A DNA stretch of 49,154 bases, from positions 1-49,154 of the forward strand of contig JBQTJV010000002.1 of NCBI GenBank assembly GCA_052386775.1, written 5' to 3'. This stretch comes from DSOT01 sp052386775. GTDB taxonomy: Bacteria; Pseudomonadota; Gammaproteobacteria; Burkholderiales; SG8-41. A program made the position numbers and the translations under genes. A model generated the notes under the pieces. It saw nothing but the letters and a program-made list of their open reading frames with translations. It made no database searches and was not told where the DNA came from. Shown one piece after another: positions 1-7,466 of this stretch. The stretch's first letter is position 1. Each line of letters starts with the position of its first letter.

Positions 1-82
1 ACGAGTTTTGGCCCATGACTTTGTCGCCCGCCTTGTGAATATTCGCGATATTCACTGCGGCGAGCTTCGCGTCCTGAGCCAA
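1..82 (-). CDS. Possible 5' end of a gene running off the left edge
   Basis: On the minus strand the first ~85 bases are open to the window edge and read, from a possible TTG at 82, LAQDAKLAAVNIANIHKAG followed by DKVMGQNS. An alternative start is the GTG at about 55. I see no convincing Shine-Dalgarno sequence for either, and an in-frame stop lies about 27 bases upstream of the TTG. The product cannot be named from about 27 residues. The reading is weak because the palindrome at 35-55 lies inside it. The frame could equally be non-coding upstream DNA of the aldehyde dehydrogenase gene. Confidence 0.2.
   Translation of the reverse strand, partial: MAQDAKLAAVNIANIHKAGDKVMGQNS
35..55. promoter_or_regulatory. 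Perfect 8-bp inverted repeat, candidate operator
   Basis: GTGAATAT (35-42) and ATATTCAC (48-55) are exact reverse complements separated by TCGCG. The element lies about 57-93 bp upstream of the possible starts of the aldehyde dehydrogenase gene. It has the size and symmetry of a site for a dimeric regulator such as a GntR- or TetR-type protein. No regulator gene is adjacent inside the window. Assignment as an operator is inference. Confidence 0.4.
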
Positions 83-147
83 AATCGTGACAGCGCACCA
101 CGCGGGTCATTATGTTAGGCACTCTTAATCACGCGAATTCGAACGCC

Positions 148-1581
148 ATGTATCCCAATACGCAGCTTTACATCAACGGAGCCTGGACCGCGGGCGCGAC
201 CGGCCGGACCTTGCCGGTCGTCAATCCGGCGACCGGTGCGGAAATCGGCACCGTGGCCTATGCCGAGCGGGCAGATCTCGACCAGGCCCTTGACGCGGCG
301 GAACGGGGTTTCAGAGCCTGGCGCAAGGTTTCGACCTTCGAGCGGGCGAAAGTCATGCGCAAGGCGGCGGCGCTGTTTCGCGAGCGCGTGGATGCGGTTG
401 CGCCCATGCTCACCATGGAGCAGGGCAAGCCGCTGTTCGAGGCGAAACAGGAAGTGCTCGCCGGCGCGGACATCATCGACTGGTTTGCGGAAGAGGCGCG
501 GCGCGCCTACGGACGGGTGATTCCGGCGCGCGCGGAAGGCGTCTACCAGCTCGTGATCAAGGAACCGGTCGGCCCGGTCGCCGCTTTCACGCCGTGGAAT
601 TTTCCGATCAACCAGGTGGTGCGCAAGCTTTCCGCCGCGCTGGCGGCGGGCTGCTCGATCATCGTGAAAGCGCCGGAAGAAACGCCGGCCTCGCCCGCTG
701 AACTGATCCGCGCTTTTGCCGACGCCGGTGTCCCGGCGGGCGTGATCAACCTGGTTTACGGCAGCCCGGCGGAAATCTCGAGCTATCTGATCCCGCATCC
801 CGTCATCCGCAAGATGTCGTTCACCGGTTCGGTGCCGATCGGGAAACAGCTTGCCGCCCTGGCCGGCCAGCACATGAAGCGGACCACGATGGAACTCGGC
901 GGCCACGCACCGGTGATCGTGTTCGACGACGCGGACGTCGATGCGGCCGCGAAAACCATGACCTTCATGAAGTACCGCAATGCCGGCCAGGTGTGCGTTT
1001 CGCCGACGCGGTTTCTGGTGCAGGAAGCGGCCTATCCGCGCTTCGTCGAGAAATTCGTCGAGGGGGCGAAGGCGATCAAGGTCGGTGACGGCTTCGACCA
1101 GGACACCAAGATGGCGACGCTCGCCAACCCGCGCCGGCAGCGCGCGATGCAGGCGCACGTCGAGGATGCGAGAAAGCACGGCGGCAAGGTGCTGGCCGGC
1201 GGTTATCCGATCGGCGAGAAAGGAAACTTCTTCGAGCCCACGGTGATCACCGAGTTGCCGAAGGACGCGATGGCGATGAACCAGGAGCCGTTCGGCCCGC
1301 TGGCGATCATCAACCCGTTCAAAAGTTTCGACGACGCGGTCACCGAGGCGAACCGCCTGCCGTACGGACTGGCGGCCTATGCCTGGACCAAATCGGCCAA
1401 GACGGCAAACGCCATCGCGGCATCGGTCGAGACCGGCATGATGACGATCAACCATCTCGGTCTGGCACTGCCCGAGGTGCCGTTCGGCGGCGTCAAGGAT
1501 TCGGGCTACGGCTCGGAGGGCGGCAGCGAGGCGATCGAGGCCTATCTCAATCCGAAATTCGTGACGCAGGCAGGGTTGTAG
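148..1581 (+). CDS. NAD(P)-dependent aldehyde dehydrogenase, succinate-semialdehyde dehydrogenase-like
   Basis: The gene encodes a cytosolic ALDH-superfamily enzyme that oxidises an aldehyde to a carboxylate with NAD(P). The TPWNFPIN motif for the cofactor site is present. Counted from the upstream ATG at 112, the general-base Glu is about residue 261 in TMELGGHAP and the nucleophilic Cys about residue 295 in GQVCVSPTRF. Length (477 aa, or 489 aa from 112) fits the family. The ATG at 148 is preferred because family proteins begin close to the YINGAW strand; neither start has a clear ribosome-binding site. Closest groups by motif are succinate-semialdehyde and alpha-ketoglutarate-semialdehyde dehydrogenases (GabD-like), but the substrate cannot be fixed from sequence. 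The next gene starts 38 bp downstream on the same strand. Confidence 0.9.
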   Translation: MYPNTQLYINGAWTAGATGRTLPVVNPATGAEIGTVAYAERADLDQALDAAERGFRAWRKVSTFERAKVMRKAAALFRERVDAVAPMLTMEQGKPLFEAKQEVLAGADIIDWFAEEARRAYGRVIPARAEGVYQLVIKEPVGPVAAFTPWNFPINQVVRKLSAALAAGCSIIVKAPEETPASPAELIRAFADAGVPAGVINLVYGSPAEISSYLIPHPVIRKMSFTGSVPIGKQLAALAGQHMKRTTMELGGHAPVIVFDDADVDAAAKTMTFMKYRNAGQVCVSPTRFLVQEAAYPRFVEKFVEGAKAIKVGDGFDQDTKMATLANPRRQRAMQAHVEDARKHGGKVLAGGYPIGEKGNFFEPTVITELPKDAMAMNQEPFGPLAIINPFKSFDDAVTEANRLPYGLAAYAWTKSAKTANAIAASVETGMMTINHLGLALPEVPFGGVKDSGYGSEGGSEAIEAYLNPKFVTQAGL

Positions 1582-1619
1582 TCGACAGTACGAACTCTGC
1601 AATAAGCCTGGGGAAAGTA

Positions 1620-2813
1620 ATGAAACGTGCAGTGTGGGCAGTGATTCTTGTCGTTGTGGTGTCGGGACTCGCCCGGCTGGGTCACGCCCAGCCCGCTTCC
1701 AGGAGCCCGCCCTCGACGGCGCAGAGCGCTCCCGCGATTCAGACCGTGCCCGGCATGCCGCCGGTGGTCGATCCTTCCAATCTCTACAGCGAAACGGCGG
1801 CGGGCAAGGTGCGACCGGATGTGGCCAAAGCGCTGCCGCGCGTCTACGTGCCGAACCGCCGTTCGAACGACGTCACGGTGATCGATGCCGAGACGATGAA
1901 GGTGGTGGATCGTTTCAAGGTCGGCGTGCACCCGCAGCACGTGGTGCCGTCATGGGATCTGAAGACCTTGTGGGTGACGAACAACGCCGAAAAGCGCTTC
2001 GACGGTACCCTGACGCCGATCGATCCGATGACCGGCAAGCCGGGGCAGCCGATCGACGTGGACAATCCCTACAACATGTATTTCACGCCGGACGGACGCT
2101 CGGCGGTGGTCGTGGCCGAAGCGCGCAAACGCCTCGACTTCCGTGATCCGCAAACGATGGCGTTGCAGAGCTCGCTGTCGGTACCCGGCTGTGCCGGCAT
2201 CAATCACGGCGACTTCTCGATCGACGGCCGCTACGCCATCTTCACCTGCGAGTTTGAGAAGGGCACGCTCGCCAAAATCGATTTCGTCGAGCGTAAAGTC
2301 CTCGGCTATCTGAAGCTCTCCAAGCCGGGCATGCCCCAGGACATCCGCATCTCCCCCGACGGTAAAGTGTTTTTCGTGGCCGACATGCATTCGGGCGGCG
2401 TGTTCGTGATCGACGGCGACAGGTTCGTCGAGCTGGAATTCATCGCGACCGGCGTCGGCGCGCATGGGCTCTACCCGAGCCGCGACGCCAAGCACCTCTA
2501 CGTCATCAATCGCGGATCGCACATGGTCTATGCGAAGCCCGGCGGCAAGGGCAGCATCACGGTCATGGACTTCGCCACGCGCAAGATCGTCACCACCTGG
2601 CCGATTCCGGGCGGCGGCAGTCCCGACATGGGCAATCTGAGCGCGGACGGCAAGACGCTGTGGCTGTCGGGTCGCTTCGACGACGTGGTTTACGCCATCG
2701 ATACGGCAAGCGGCGCCGTGCGCAAGATCAAGGCCGGTACCGAACCGCACGGTCTGACGGTCTGGCCCCAGCCCGGCCGCTACTCCCTGGGCCACACCGG
2801 CAACCTGCGCTGA
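1620..2813 (+). CDS. Exported YVTN-family seven-bladed beta-propeller protein
   Basis: A 397-aa protein with an N-terminal signal peptide (hydrophobic residues about 5-18, Ala-rich cleavage region near HAQPA), then repeated blades. RVYVPNRRSNDVTVIDAET is a clear YVTN/cytochrome-D1-type blade, and similar strands recur (LWVTNN, VFFVADMHSGGVFVIDG, LYVINRGS, LWLSGRFDDVVYAIDT). Proteins of this class are periplasmic propellers of mostly unknown ligand. No haem-binding CXXCH motif is present, so it is not a cytochrome. It lies 38 bp after the aldehyde dehydrogenase gene and 19 bp before the LD-carboxypeptidase gene, so the three may be co-transcribed. Role unknown. Confidence 0.8.
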   Translation: MKRAVWAVILVVVVSGLARLGHAQPASRSPPSTAQSAPAIQTVPGMPPVVDPSNLYSETAAGKVRPDVAKALPRVYVPNRRSNDVTVIDAETMKVVDRFKVGVHPQHVVPSWDLKTLWVTNNAEKRFDGTLTPIDPMTGKPGQPIDVDNPYNMYFTPDGRSAVVVAEARKRLDFRDPQTMALQSSLSVPGCAGINHGDFSIDGRYAIFTCEFEKGTLAKIDFVERKVLGYLKLSKPGMPQDIRISPDGKVFFVADMHSGGVFVIDGDRFVELEFIATGVGAHGLYPSRDAKHLYVINRGSHMVYAKPGGKGSITVMDFATRKIVTTWPIPGGGSPDMGNLSADGKTLWLSGRFDDVVYAIDTASGAVRKIKAGTEPHGLTVWPQPGRYSLGHTGNLR

Positions 2814-2832
2814 TGGCCGCCGCCCGGATGTC

Positions 2833-3744
2833 ATGATCCTTGCGGCGAGGCGCATCGGCATGGTGGCGCCCTCGGGATTCCTGCCGGACACCGCCGTGCT
2901 CGATCGCGCTGCCGCCTTCTTTGCCGCGCGCGGCTGGGAAGTCCAGGCCGGCGAAAGCTGCTTCGCGAGCGAGCAGCGGTTCGCCGGTCCCGACGAACTG
3001 CGTCACGCCGATCTTTTCCGTTTCGCCACGGACCCTTCGATCGACATCGTTCTCGCGGCACGCGGCGGTTATGGCTTTACCCGCTTCATGGAGCGGGTGG
3101 ATTTCGCGAAGATCAAGGCGCGGGCGTCGATCATCGTCGGCTATAGCGATTTCACCGCGTTTCACCTCGCGTACCTGGCGCGCGGTGGGGTGAGTTTTGC
3201 CGGCCCCTCGGCCGCCGATTTCGGCGCCCGGACACCGGCTCCGTTTACGATCGAGCACTTCTTCGGCGTGCTGGAAAACCGGGATTACGCCGTCGACTTC
3301 GAATCGGAAGGGCCGACGTGCGCGGTGAGCGGACGGTTGTGGGGCGGCAACCTTGCGCTGGTCTGTGCGCTGATCGGCACGCGTTTCATGCCGAAGGTGA
3401 CAGGCGGAATACTGTTCCTGGAAGACGTGAACGAGCCGGCATACAAGATCGAGCGCATGATGCTGCAACTCGATCAGGCCGGCATACTCGCGCGTCAGCG
3501 CGCAATCCTGCTGGGCGCCTTCGATCCGCTTACGCCGATGCCGAACGACAACGGCTATAGCCTGCCCGCTGCCCTCGAATTTTTGCGCAAGCGTAGCAAG
3601 ACGCCCATCCTCACCGGGCTTCCTTTCGGGCACGTCACGCGAAAGCTCACGCTCCCCGTCGGTGGGCGCGCAAAGCTCACCGTGCGCCGCGGCCGGGCGC
3701 AACTTGCGCTGAGCGGTTACCCGGTGCTCGCGAAGCGCGCGTAA
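2833..3744 (+). CDS. ldcA: LD-carboxypeptidase (peptidase family S66, LdcA-like)
   Basis: A 303-aa S66 serine peptidase. The family cleaves the terminal D-Ala from murein tetrapeptides in the cytoplasm during peptidoglycan recycling. The nucleophile motif IIVGYSDFT (Ser about residue 106), the Glu in LEDVNEPAYKIERM (about 201) and the His in GLPFGHVTRKLTLPVG (about 266) form the Ser-Glu-His triad expected for S66. There is no signal peptide, which agrees with a cytosolic recycling enzyme. The start at 2833 places the RIGMVAPSG strand at the N-terminus as usual. Its position after a propeller and an aldehyde dehydrogenase is not typical of murein recycling clusters. S66 proteins can also act on other peptides, for example as microcin-immunity-type enzymes. 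Confidence 0.88.
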   Translation: MILAARRIGMVAPSGFLPDTAVLDRAAAFFAARGWEVQAGESCFASEQRFAGPDELRHADLFRFATDPSIDIVLAARGGYGFTRFMERVDFAKIKARASIIVGYSDFTAFHLAYLARGGVSFAGPSAADFGARTPAPFTIEHFFGVLENRDYAVDFESEGPTCAVSGRLWGGNLALVCALIGTRFMPKVTGGILFLEDVNEPAYKIERMMLQLDQAGILARQRAILLGAFDPLTPMPNDNGYSLPAALEFLRKRSKTPILTGLPFGHVTRKLTLPVGGRAKLTVRRGRAQLALSGYPVLAKRA

Positions 3745-3755
3745 CGCCCGCGCTG

Positions 3756-4013
3756 CTAACCGCCGCTCAGCGCCTGCACGATCACCACCTCGTCGGTTTC
3801 CCGCAGCGGCTGGGACAGGTCGTGGATCTGCGCGTTGTTCACGAATACGCGGATGTGCCGCCGGATGCGCTCCTGCTCATCGACCATGCGAAACCGTATT
3901 CCCGGATGGCGGCGGTCGAGGTCCGCGAGCAGCGCGCCGAGCGTTGCGCCGCTCGCCTGCGCTTCCGCGGCGTCGGTGTAGGAGCGCAAGGCGCTGGGTA
4001 TGTGAACTTTCAT
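3756..4013 (-). CDS. MoaD/ThiS-family ubiquitin-like protein with C-terminal Gly-Gly
   Basis: An 85-aa beta-grasp protein starting MKVHIPSALRSYTD and ending VVIVQALSGG, then stop. The exposed C-terminal Gly-Gly is the activation site of MoaD, ThiS and small archaeal modifiers, which become adenylated and thiocarboxylated by an E1-like enzyme. The ATG at 4013 is chosen because upstream codons in the longer open frame (to 4133) do not fit the fold and run into the spacer after the propeller gene. No MoaE, ThiG, ThiF/MoeB or JAB-domain gene lies in the window, so molybdopterin or thiamine synthesis is not supported by context. It is the last gene of a minus-strand run: MBL protein, YCII protein, BNR propeller, then this protein. 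A role tied to the propeller gene is inferred from adjacency. Confidence 0.85.
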   Translation of the reverse strand: MKVHIPSALRSYTDAAEAQASGATLGALLADLDRRHPGIRFRMVDEQERIRRHIRVFVNNAQIHDLSQPLRETDEVVIVQALSGG

Positions 4014-4069
4014 CCCCGCAGTCCGTTGATATTTCGACTTCGCTACGCTGCGCTCAATACGGAACGGAC

Positions 4070-5197
4070 CTACTTGAGGACTGCAGTCTCCACCGCATAG
4101 ATCTCCGGCAGATGGCGCGCCATGCAGGCCCACCCCTTGCCCTCGTCACGGCTGATCCAGAGCTCTCCGCTGGTGGTTCCGAAGTAGAGGCCCACCGGAT
4201 CGAGCACATCGGCCGTCATCGCCTGCCGCTTTACCGTCCACCACGCCTCGCTCTCCGGCATGCCGGAATCCATGCGCTGCCAGCTTTTTCCCGCATCGCG
4301 CGTGCCGTAGACGGCGGGCTTTCCGCCCGGGCTGGTGCGCGGCCACACGCTCGTGCCGTCCATCGGCAATACCCAGGCCGTGTCGGCGTTGCGCGGATGC
4401 ACCACCATCGGGAAACCGATGTCGCCCACGTCCGCAGGCATGCTTTTCACGATGCGGACCCATACGTCCGACGGGCGGTCGATCCGATAGATGCCGCAGT
4501 GATTCTGCTGGTACAGGCGATCGGGATTGGTGGGACACATGCGGATGCAGTGCGGATCGTGAAACGTCGGTTGCGTGCCGTCGAAGCCTTCCACCACGTC
4601 CAGGCCTTTCAGCAGCGGCTTGAAGGTGCGCCCGCCGTCGACAGACTCGTGCACGCCGCCGCCCGACATCGCGAAATTCAGCTGCCTGGGATCGCGCGGG
4701 TCGATGATGATGGAGTGGAGCTTCGGTCCATCCGGCGTGCCGTCCTGGACTGTCCCCATCCATTCCCGGTACTGCGGATCGTCGTTGAGGGTGGAGAACG
4801 GCTTCCATGAAACGCCGCCGTCCTCGGAGCGGAACAGGCCTTGCGGGGAGGTGCCCGCGTACCACACATCGCGCTCGGACGCCGGGCCCGGTGCGAGCCA
4901 GAACGTGTGATCGACCGAGCGGCCCTTGCCGTCCGCGGCTTTGGCGAACGCGGGCGGCTGCGCGGCTTCTTTCCAGTTCTTGCCCAGATCGGTGGAACGG
5001 AAAATGGTGGGTCCGAGATGCCCGGTCTTGGCAGCGGCGAGCACAGTGCGTGCGTCGCGCGGATCGAGCACCATGTGGCTGATCACATGGCCGAGGAAAT
5101 GCGGCCCGTCCGCACGCCAGGATCTGCGCGTCGCATCGCCGTGATAGAGCCACGCGCCTTTGCGGGTTGCAACCAGTAGTATCAATTGTGCTGTCAT
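4070..5197 (-). CDS. BNR/Asp-box beta-propeller protein (sialidase- or VPS10-like fold)
   Basis: A 375-aa protein without a signal peptide. At least five Asp-box motifs (S/T-x-D-x-G-x-x-W/F) are visible: FRSTDLGKNW, FRSEDGGVSW, HESVDGGRTF, YGTRDAGKSW and WISRDEGKGW. This is the repeat of sialidases, Vps10 and photosystem-assembly propellers. The catalytic Arg triad, Tyr and Glu of true sialidases are not evident, so 'exo-alpha-sialidase' would be an over-call. The start at 5197 is preceded by a GAAGGGA ribosome-binding site. It starts 9 bp after the YCII gene stop and is followed 56 bp later by the Gly-Gly ubiquitin-like gene. The two are probably co-expressed; a functional link is inference. 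Confidence 0.8.
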   Translation of the reverse strand: MTAQLILLVATRKGAWLYHGDATRRSWRADGPHFLGHVISHMVLDPRDARTVLAAAKTGHLGPTIFRSTDLGKNWKEAAQPPAFAKAADGKGRSVDHTFWLAPGPASERDVWYAGTSPQGLFRSEDGGVSWKPFSTLNDDPQYREWMGTVQDGTPDGPKLHSIIIDPRDPRQLNFAMSGGGVHESVDGGRTFKPLLKGLDVVEGFDGTQPTFHDPHCIRMCPTNPDRLYQQNHCGIYRIDRPSDVWVRIVKSMPADVGDIGFPMVVHPRNADTAWVLPMDGTSVWPRTSPGGKPAVYGTRDAGKSWQRMDSGMPESEAWWTVKRQAMTADVLDPVGLYFGTTSGELWISRDEGKGWACMARHLPEIYAVETAVLK

Positions 5198-5206
5198 GAT
5201 TTCCCT

Positions 5207-5575
5207 TCAATGGCCGGTTTTTTGCAATTGCGCCTGCGCGACGGCTTCGCGGATCGGGCGTATCGGGCGGACCTCGATACTGCCCATGCGTGCCGGCGGA
5301 ATTCTCGACGCGATCTGTATCGCCTCGTCCAGATCCTTCGCTTCGATCATGTAAAACCCGGCGAGCTGCTCCTTGGTTTCGGCAAACGGCCCGTCTGTGA
5401 CGGACAGGCGGCCGTTGCGCATCCGCACGGTGGTCGCGGTATGTACCGACTGCAGCGCCTCCGATGCGAGGCAATGGCCGCTGTTGCGGATTTCCGTGTC
5501 GTACGCCACGCAATCCTCGTCCGGCAGTTCGCTGAGCCGATTTTCATCCAGATAGACCAGACACAGGTACTTCAT
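5207..5575 (-). CDS. YCII-related domain protein
   Basis: A 122-aa protein beginning MKYLCLVYLDE and carrying the DGPFAETKEQLAGFYMIEAKD core of the YCII/DGPF family, a ferredoxin-like alpha/beta fold with a conserved His/Asp pocket in some members. Relatives often lie next to ECF sigma-factor genes, but none is present here. The start has a GAGGAG ribosome-binding site. It lies between the MBL-fold gene and the propeller gene on the same strand with short spacers. A second, clearly similar copy is at 29440-29817. Function of the family is not established. Confidence 0.88.
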   Translation of the reverse strand: MKYLCLVYLDENRLSELPDEDCVAYDTEIRNSGHCLASEALQSVHTATTVRMRNGRLSVTDGPFAETKEQLAGFYMIEAKDLDEAIQIASRIPPARMGSIEVRPIRPIREAVAQAQLQKTGH

Positions 5576-5646
5576 CGTTGCTCCTCAAGCTGTCGTGCTT
5601 TCCCTGGTCGATCGGTACCGCCCCGGATCGACACACCGGTGCAGAA

Positions 5647-6378
5647 TTATTTCTGGGTCAGCGCGGCTTCCATCGCCTGCCCGAGATCGAGCAGCGCCTT
5701 TGCACCGTCACCGGCGAAGGCGGAGCCGTGCATCGTTGCACAGAGCCCGGGGCGCAGCGCGGCCAGCTCCCGAAGCTGCCCAGCCGTCCGGGTGGTCCAC
5801 GGCATGTAATCCATGAACGGCGGCGTTGCCTGGTAGGCCTTCAGCGCATCGTTGAAACGGCCCACGATGTCCGATCGGGTGATCGGCTCGACATCGCCGT
5901 TGTGGCCAAAGAGATCGGAACAGAGCAGCGTTCTGCCGGTCTCCTCGAACAGCACTCCTGCGTCCCAGCCATGCGGCAGATGTGGCGTAGGGTAGAGCCT
6001 GAAGCGGTACTTGCCCGTTTCGATCATGTCATTGCGGCCGACGCCGCGTGCGGGACGAAGTGCGGCGTCGTTGGCGAAGACGATGGCGCCGATCTCGCTG
6101 CAGAAACCCTGCGCCTGCGGTGCGGCAGCCAGCCATTCGTTCAATGAACCGCACTCGTCCGGCTCATAGTGGCTGAATCCGACCCAGCGTAGCGCGGCCG
6201 GGTCGAGTACCTTGGCAACGGCATCCCGGACGGAAGGGTACAGCGACCGCATGCCGGTTTCCCACAGCAGCGGCTGTTCGTCTTTCACCAGAAACTGATT
6301 GAACTGCAGGTTGAAGTCCGGGATATAAGTTGAAATGCGGTAAAGATCCGGCGCGATCTCGTCGATTCTGGTCTGCAT
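5647..6378 (-). CDS. MBL-fold metallo-hydrolase, flavodiiron (ODP)-like subtype
   Basis: A 243-aa metallo-beta-lactamase-fold protein. The metal site is SHYEPDECGS, i.e. H-x-E-x-D as in the oxygen-binding diiron domain of flavodiiron proteins, instead of the H-x-H-x-D-H zinc motif. Further ligands are visible as TPHLPHGWDAG (His), LLCSDLFGH (Asp) and ATMHGSAFAGDG (His). There is no flavodoxin or rubredoxin domain, so this is a stand-alone ODP-like module. The ATG at 6378 is chosen over the in-frame upstream start at 6417 because MQTRIDEIAPDLYRIS is the usual beginning of the fold. It is the first gene of the minus-strand run leading to the YCII, BNR and ubiquitin-like genes, and is divergent from a Bug gene. 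It may act on O2, NO or a thioester. Confidence 0.82.
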   Translation of the reverse strand: MQTRIDEIAPDLYRISTYIPDFNLQFNQFLVKDEQPLLWETGMRSLYPSVRDAVAKVLDPAALRWVGFSHYEPDECGSLNEWLAAAPQAQGFCSEIGAIVFANDAALRPARGVGRNDMIETGKYRFRLYPTPHLPHGWDAGVLFEETGRTLLCSDLFGHNGDVEPITRSDIVGRFNDALKAYQATPPFMDYMPWTTRTAGQLRELAALRPGLCATMHGSAFAGDGAKALLDLGQAMEAALTQK

Positions 6379-6491
6379 GGGAGCGGTCGTCCTGTTGACA
6401 CGTGAAGAGGGCATCAAGTCTAATCGGGCTCCACGTGTCGAACAAGAAGACGCCCCGTGCAGGCGCGAGCGCGCAGCCGTGAGGAAGCCTG

Positions 6492-7466
6492 ATGAAGCGT
6501 TTGTCCGTTGCCGTTTTCGCCCTGATGTTGTGCGGCTTCGGTGCGGCGCTGGCGCAGAGCGGCGACGCCGCGCGCTATCCGACGCGGCCGGTGCGCATCA
6601 TCGTTCCCTTCGGCGCCGGTGGTCCTTCGGATCTGCTCGCGCGCACCGTCGCGCAGAAAATGTCGGAGAGCCTGGGGCAGCAGGTGATCACGGAGAATCG
6701 CGGCGGGGCGAACGGCGTCGTCGGCGTTGAAGCCGTCGCCCGCAGTGCGCCGGACGGCTATACGCTGGTCATGGGCACCACCGGCACGCACGGCATCAAC
6801 GCGAGTCTCGTTCCCCGGCTGCCCTACGACACGATCAAGGACTTTGCGCCGATTGCCCGCTTTGGCATCTCTAACTACGTCCTGGTCGCCCATCCTTCGC
6901 TGCCGGTTCGCACGGTACAGGAGCTGCTCAAGCTCGCGAAGGCACGGCCGGGCCAGCTCACGTGGGCTGCAGGGGGCGGCGTAACGCAACTGGCCGCGGA
7001 ACTCTTCAAGCACAGCGCCGGCATCGAGGTCATCATCGTGCCGTACAAGGGCAACGCACCGGCGGTGACGGCGACGATGAGCGGGGAAGTCTCGCTCATC
7101 TTCGGCGGCATCGCGCAGTCCGCGAAACTGGTCGAGGCGGGTCGATTGCGCGCCATCGCCGTGAGTGGCGCGCGGCGGTCTCCCGCATTACCGAATGTTC
7201 CGACTGTCGCTGAATCCGGATTGCCCGGGTTCGAAGCGGGCTCCTGGTACGGGCTGCTGGCGCCCGCGGCGACGCCCCGGCCCATCGTGGAGCGGCTCAA
7301 TCAGGAGGTGCTGCGCGTGCTCAAGCTGCCGGACGTGCGCGAACGGCTCCTCGCCGAGGCGTTCGAGATTCCGCTCGACAGCCCCGAAGCGTTTGCAGCG
7401 CACATCCGCGCCGACGTGCCCAAATGGGCGAAGGTGATCAAAGAAGCGGGAATCAAGGCGAACTGA
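6492..7466 (+). CDS. Bug/TctC-family periplasmic substrate-binding protein (Bug 1)
   Basis: A 324-aa exported binding protein of the tripartite tricarboxylate transporter (TTT) family. Known Bug proteins bind small organic anions (citrate, glutamate, aspartate, nicotinate, protocatechuate and similar) between two alpha/beta lobes. Signal peptide is residues 1-21, cleaved around ALA-Q. The diagnostic start of the mature domain is YPTRPVRIIVPFGAGGPSD, followed by the second ligand loop SAPDGYTLVMG. Its stop codon overlaps the start of the next gene (TGATG), which argues for translational coupling to the Gfo/Idh/MocA oxidoreductase. It is divergent from the MBL-fold gene. Ligand unknown; no TctA or TctB is encoded nearby. 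Confidence 0.92.
   Translation: MKRLSVAVFALMLCGFGAALAQSGDAARYPTRPVRIIVPFGAGGPSDLLARTVAQKMSESLGQQVITENRGGANGVVGVEAVARSAPDGYTLVMGTTGTHGINASLVPRLPYDTIKDFAPIARFGISNYVLVAHPSLPVRTVQELLKLAKARPGQLTWAAGGGVTQLAAELFKHSAGIEVIIVPYKGNAPAVTATMSGEVSLIFGGIAQSAKLVEAGRLRAIAVSGARRSPALPNVPTVAESGLPGFEAGSWYGLLAPAATPRPIVERLNQEVLRVLKLPDVRERLLAEAFEIPLDSPEAFAAHIRADVPKWAKVIKEAGIKAN

Noticed and set aside
115..1602. 495-codon open frame antisense to the aldehyde dehydrogenase gene
   Set aside because: Arg/His-rich product typical of antisense frames in GC-rich genes; the plus strand has clear ALDH motifs.
4070..5197. Naming the Asp-box protein a sialidase
   Set aside because: The catalytic Arg triad, Tyr and Glu of sialidases are not seen and there is no signal peptide; Asp boxes only define the propeller fold.
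4146..5513. 455-codon minus-strand frame overlapping the propeller and YCII genes
   Set aside because: Same strand but shifted frame, with low-complexity Arg-rich product and no motif; the Asp-box frame is plainly coding.
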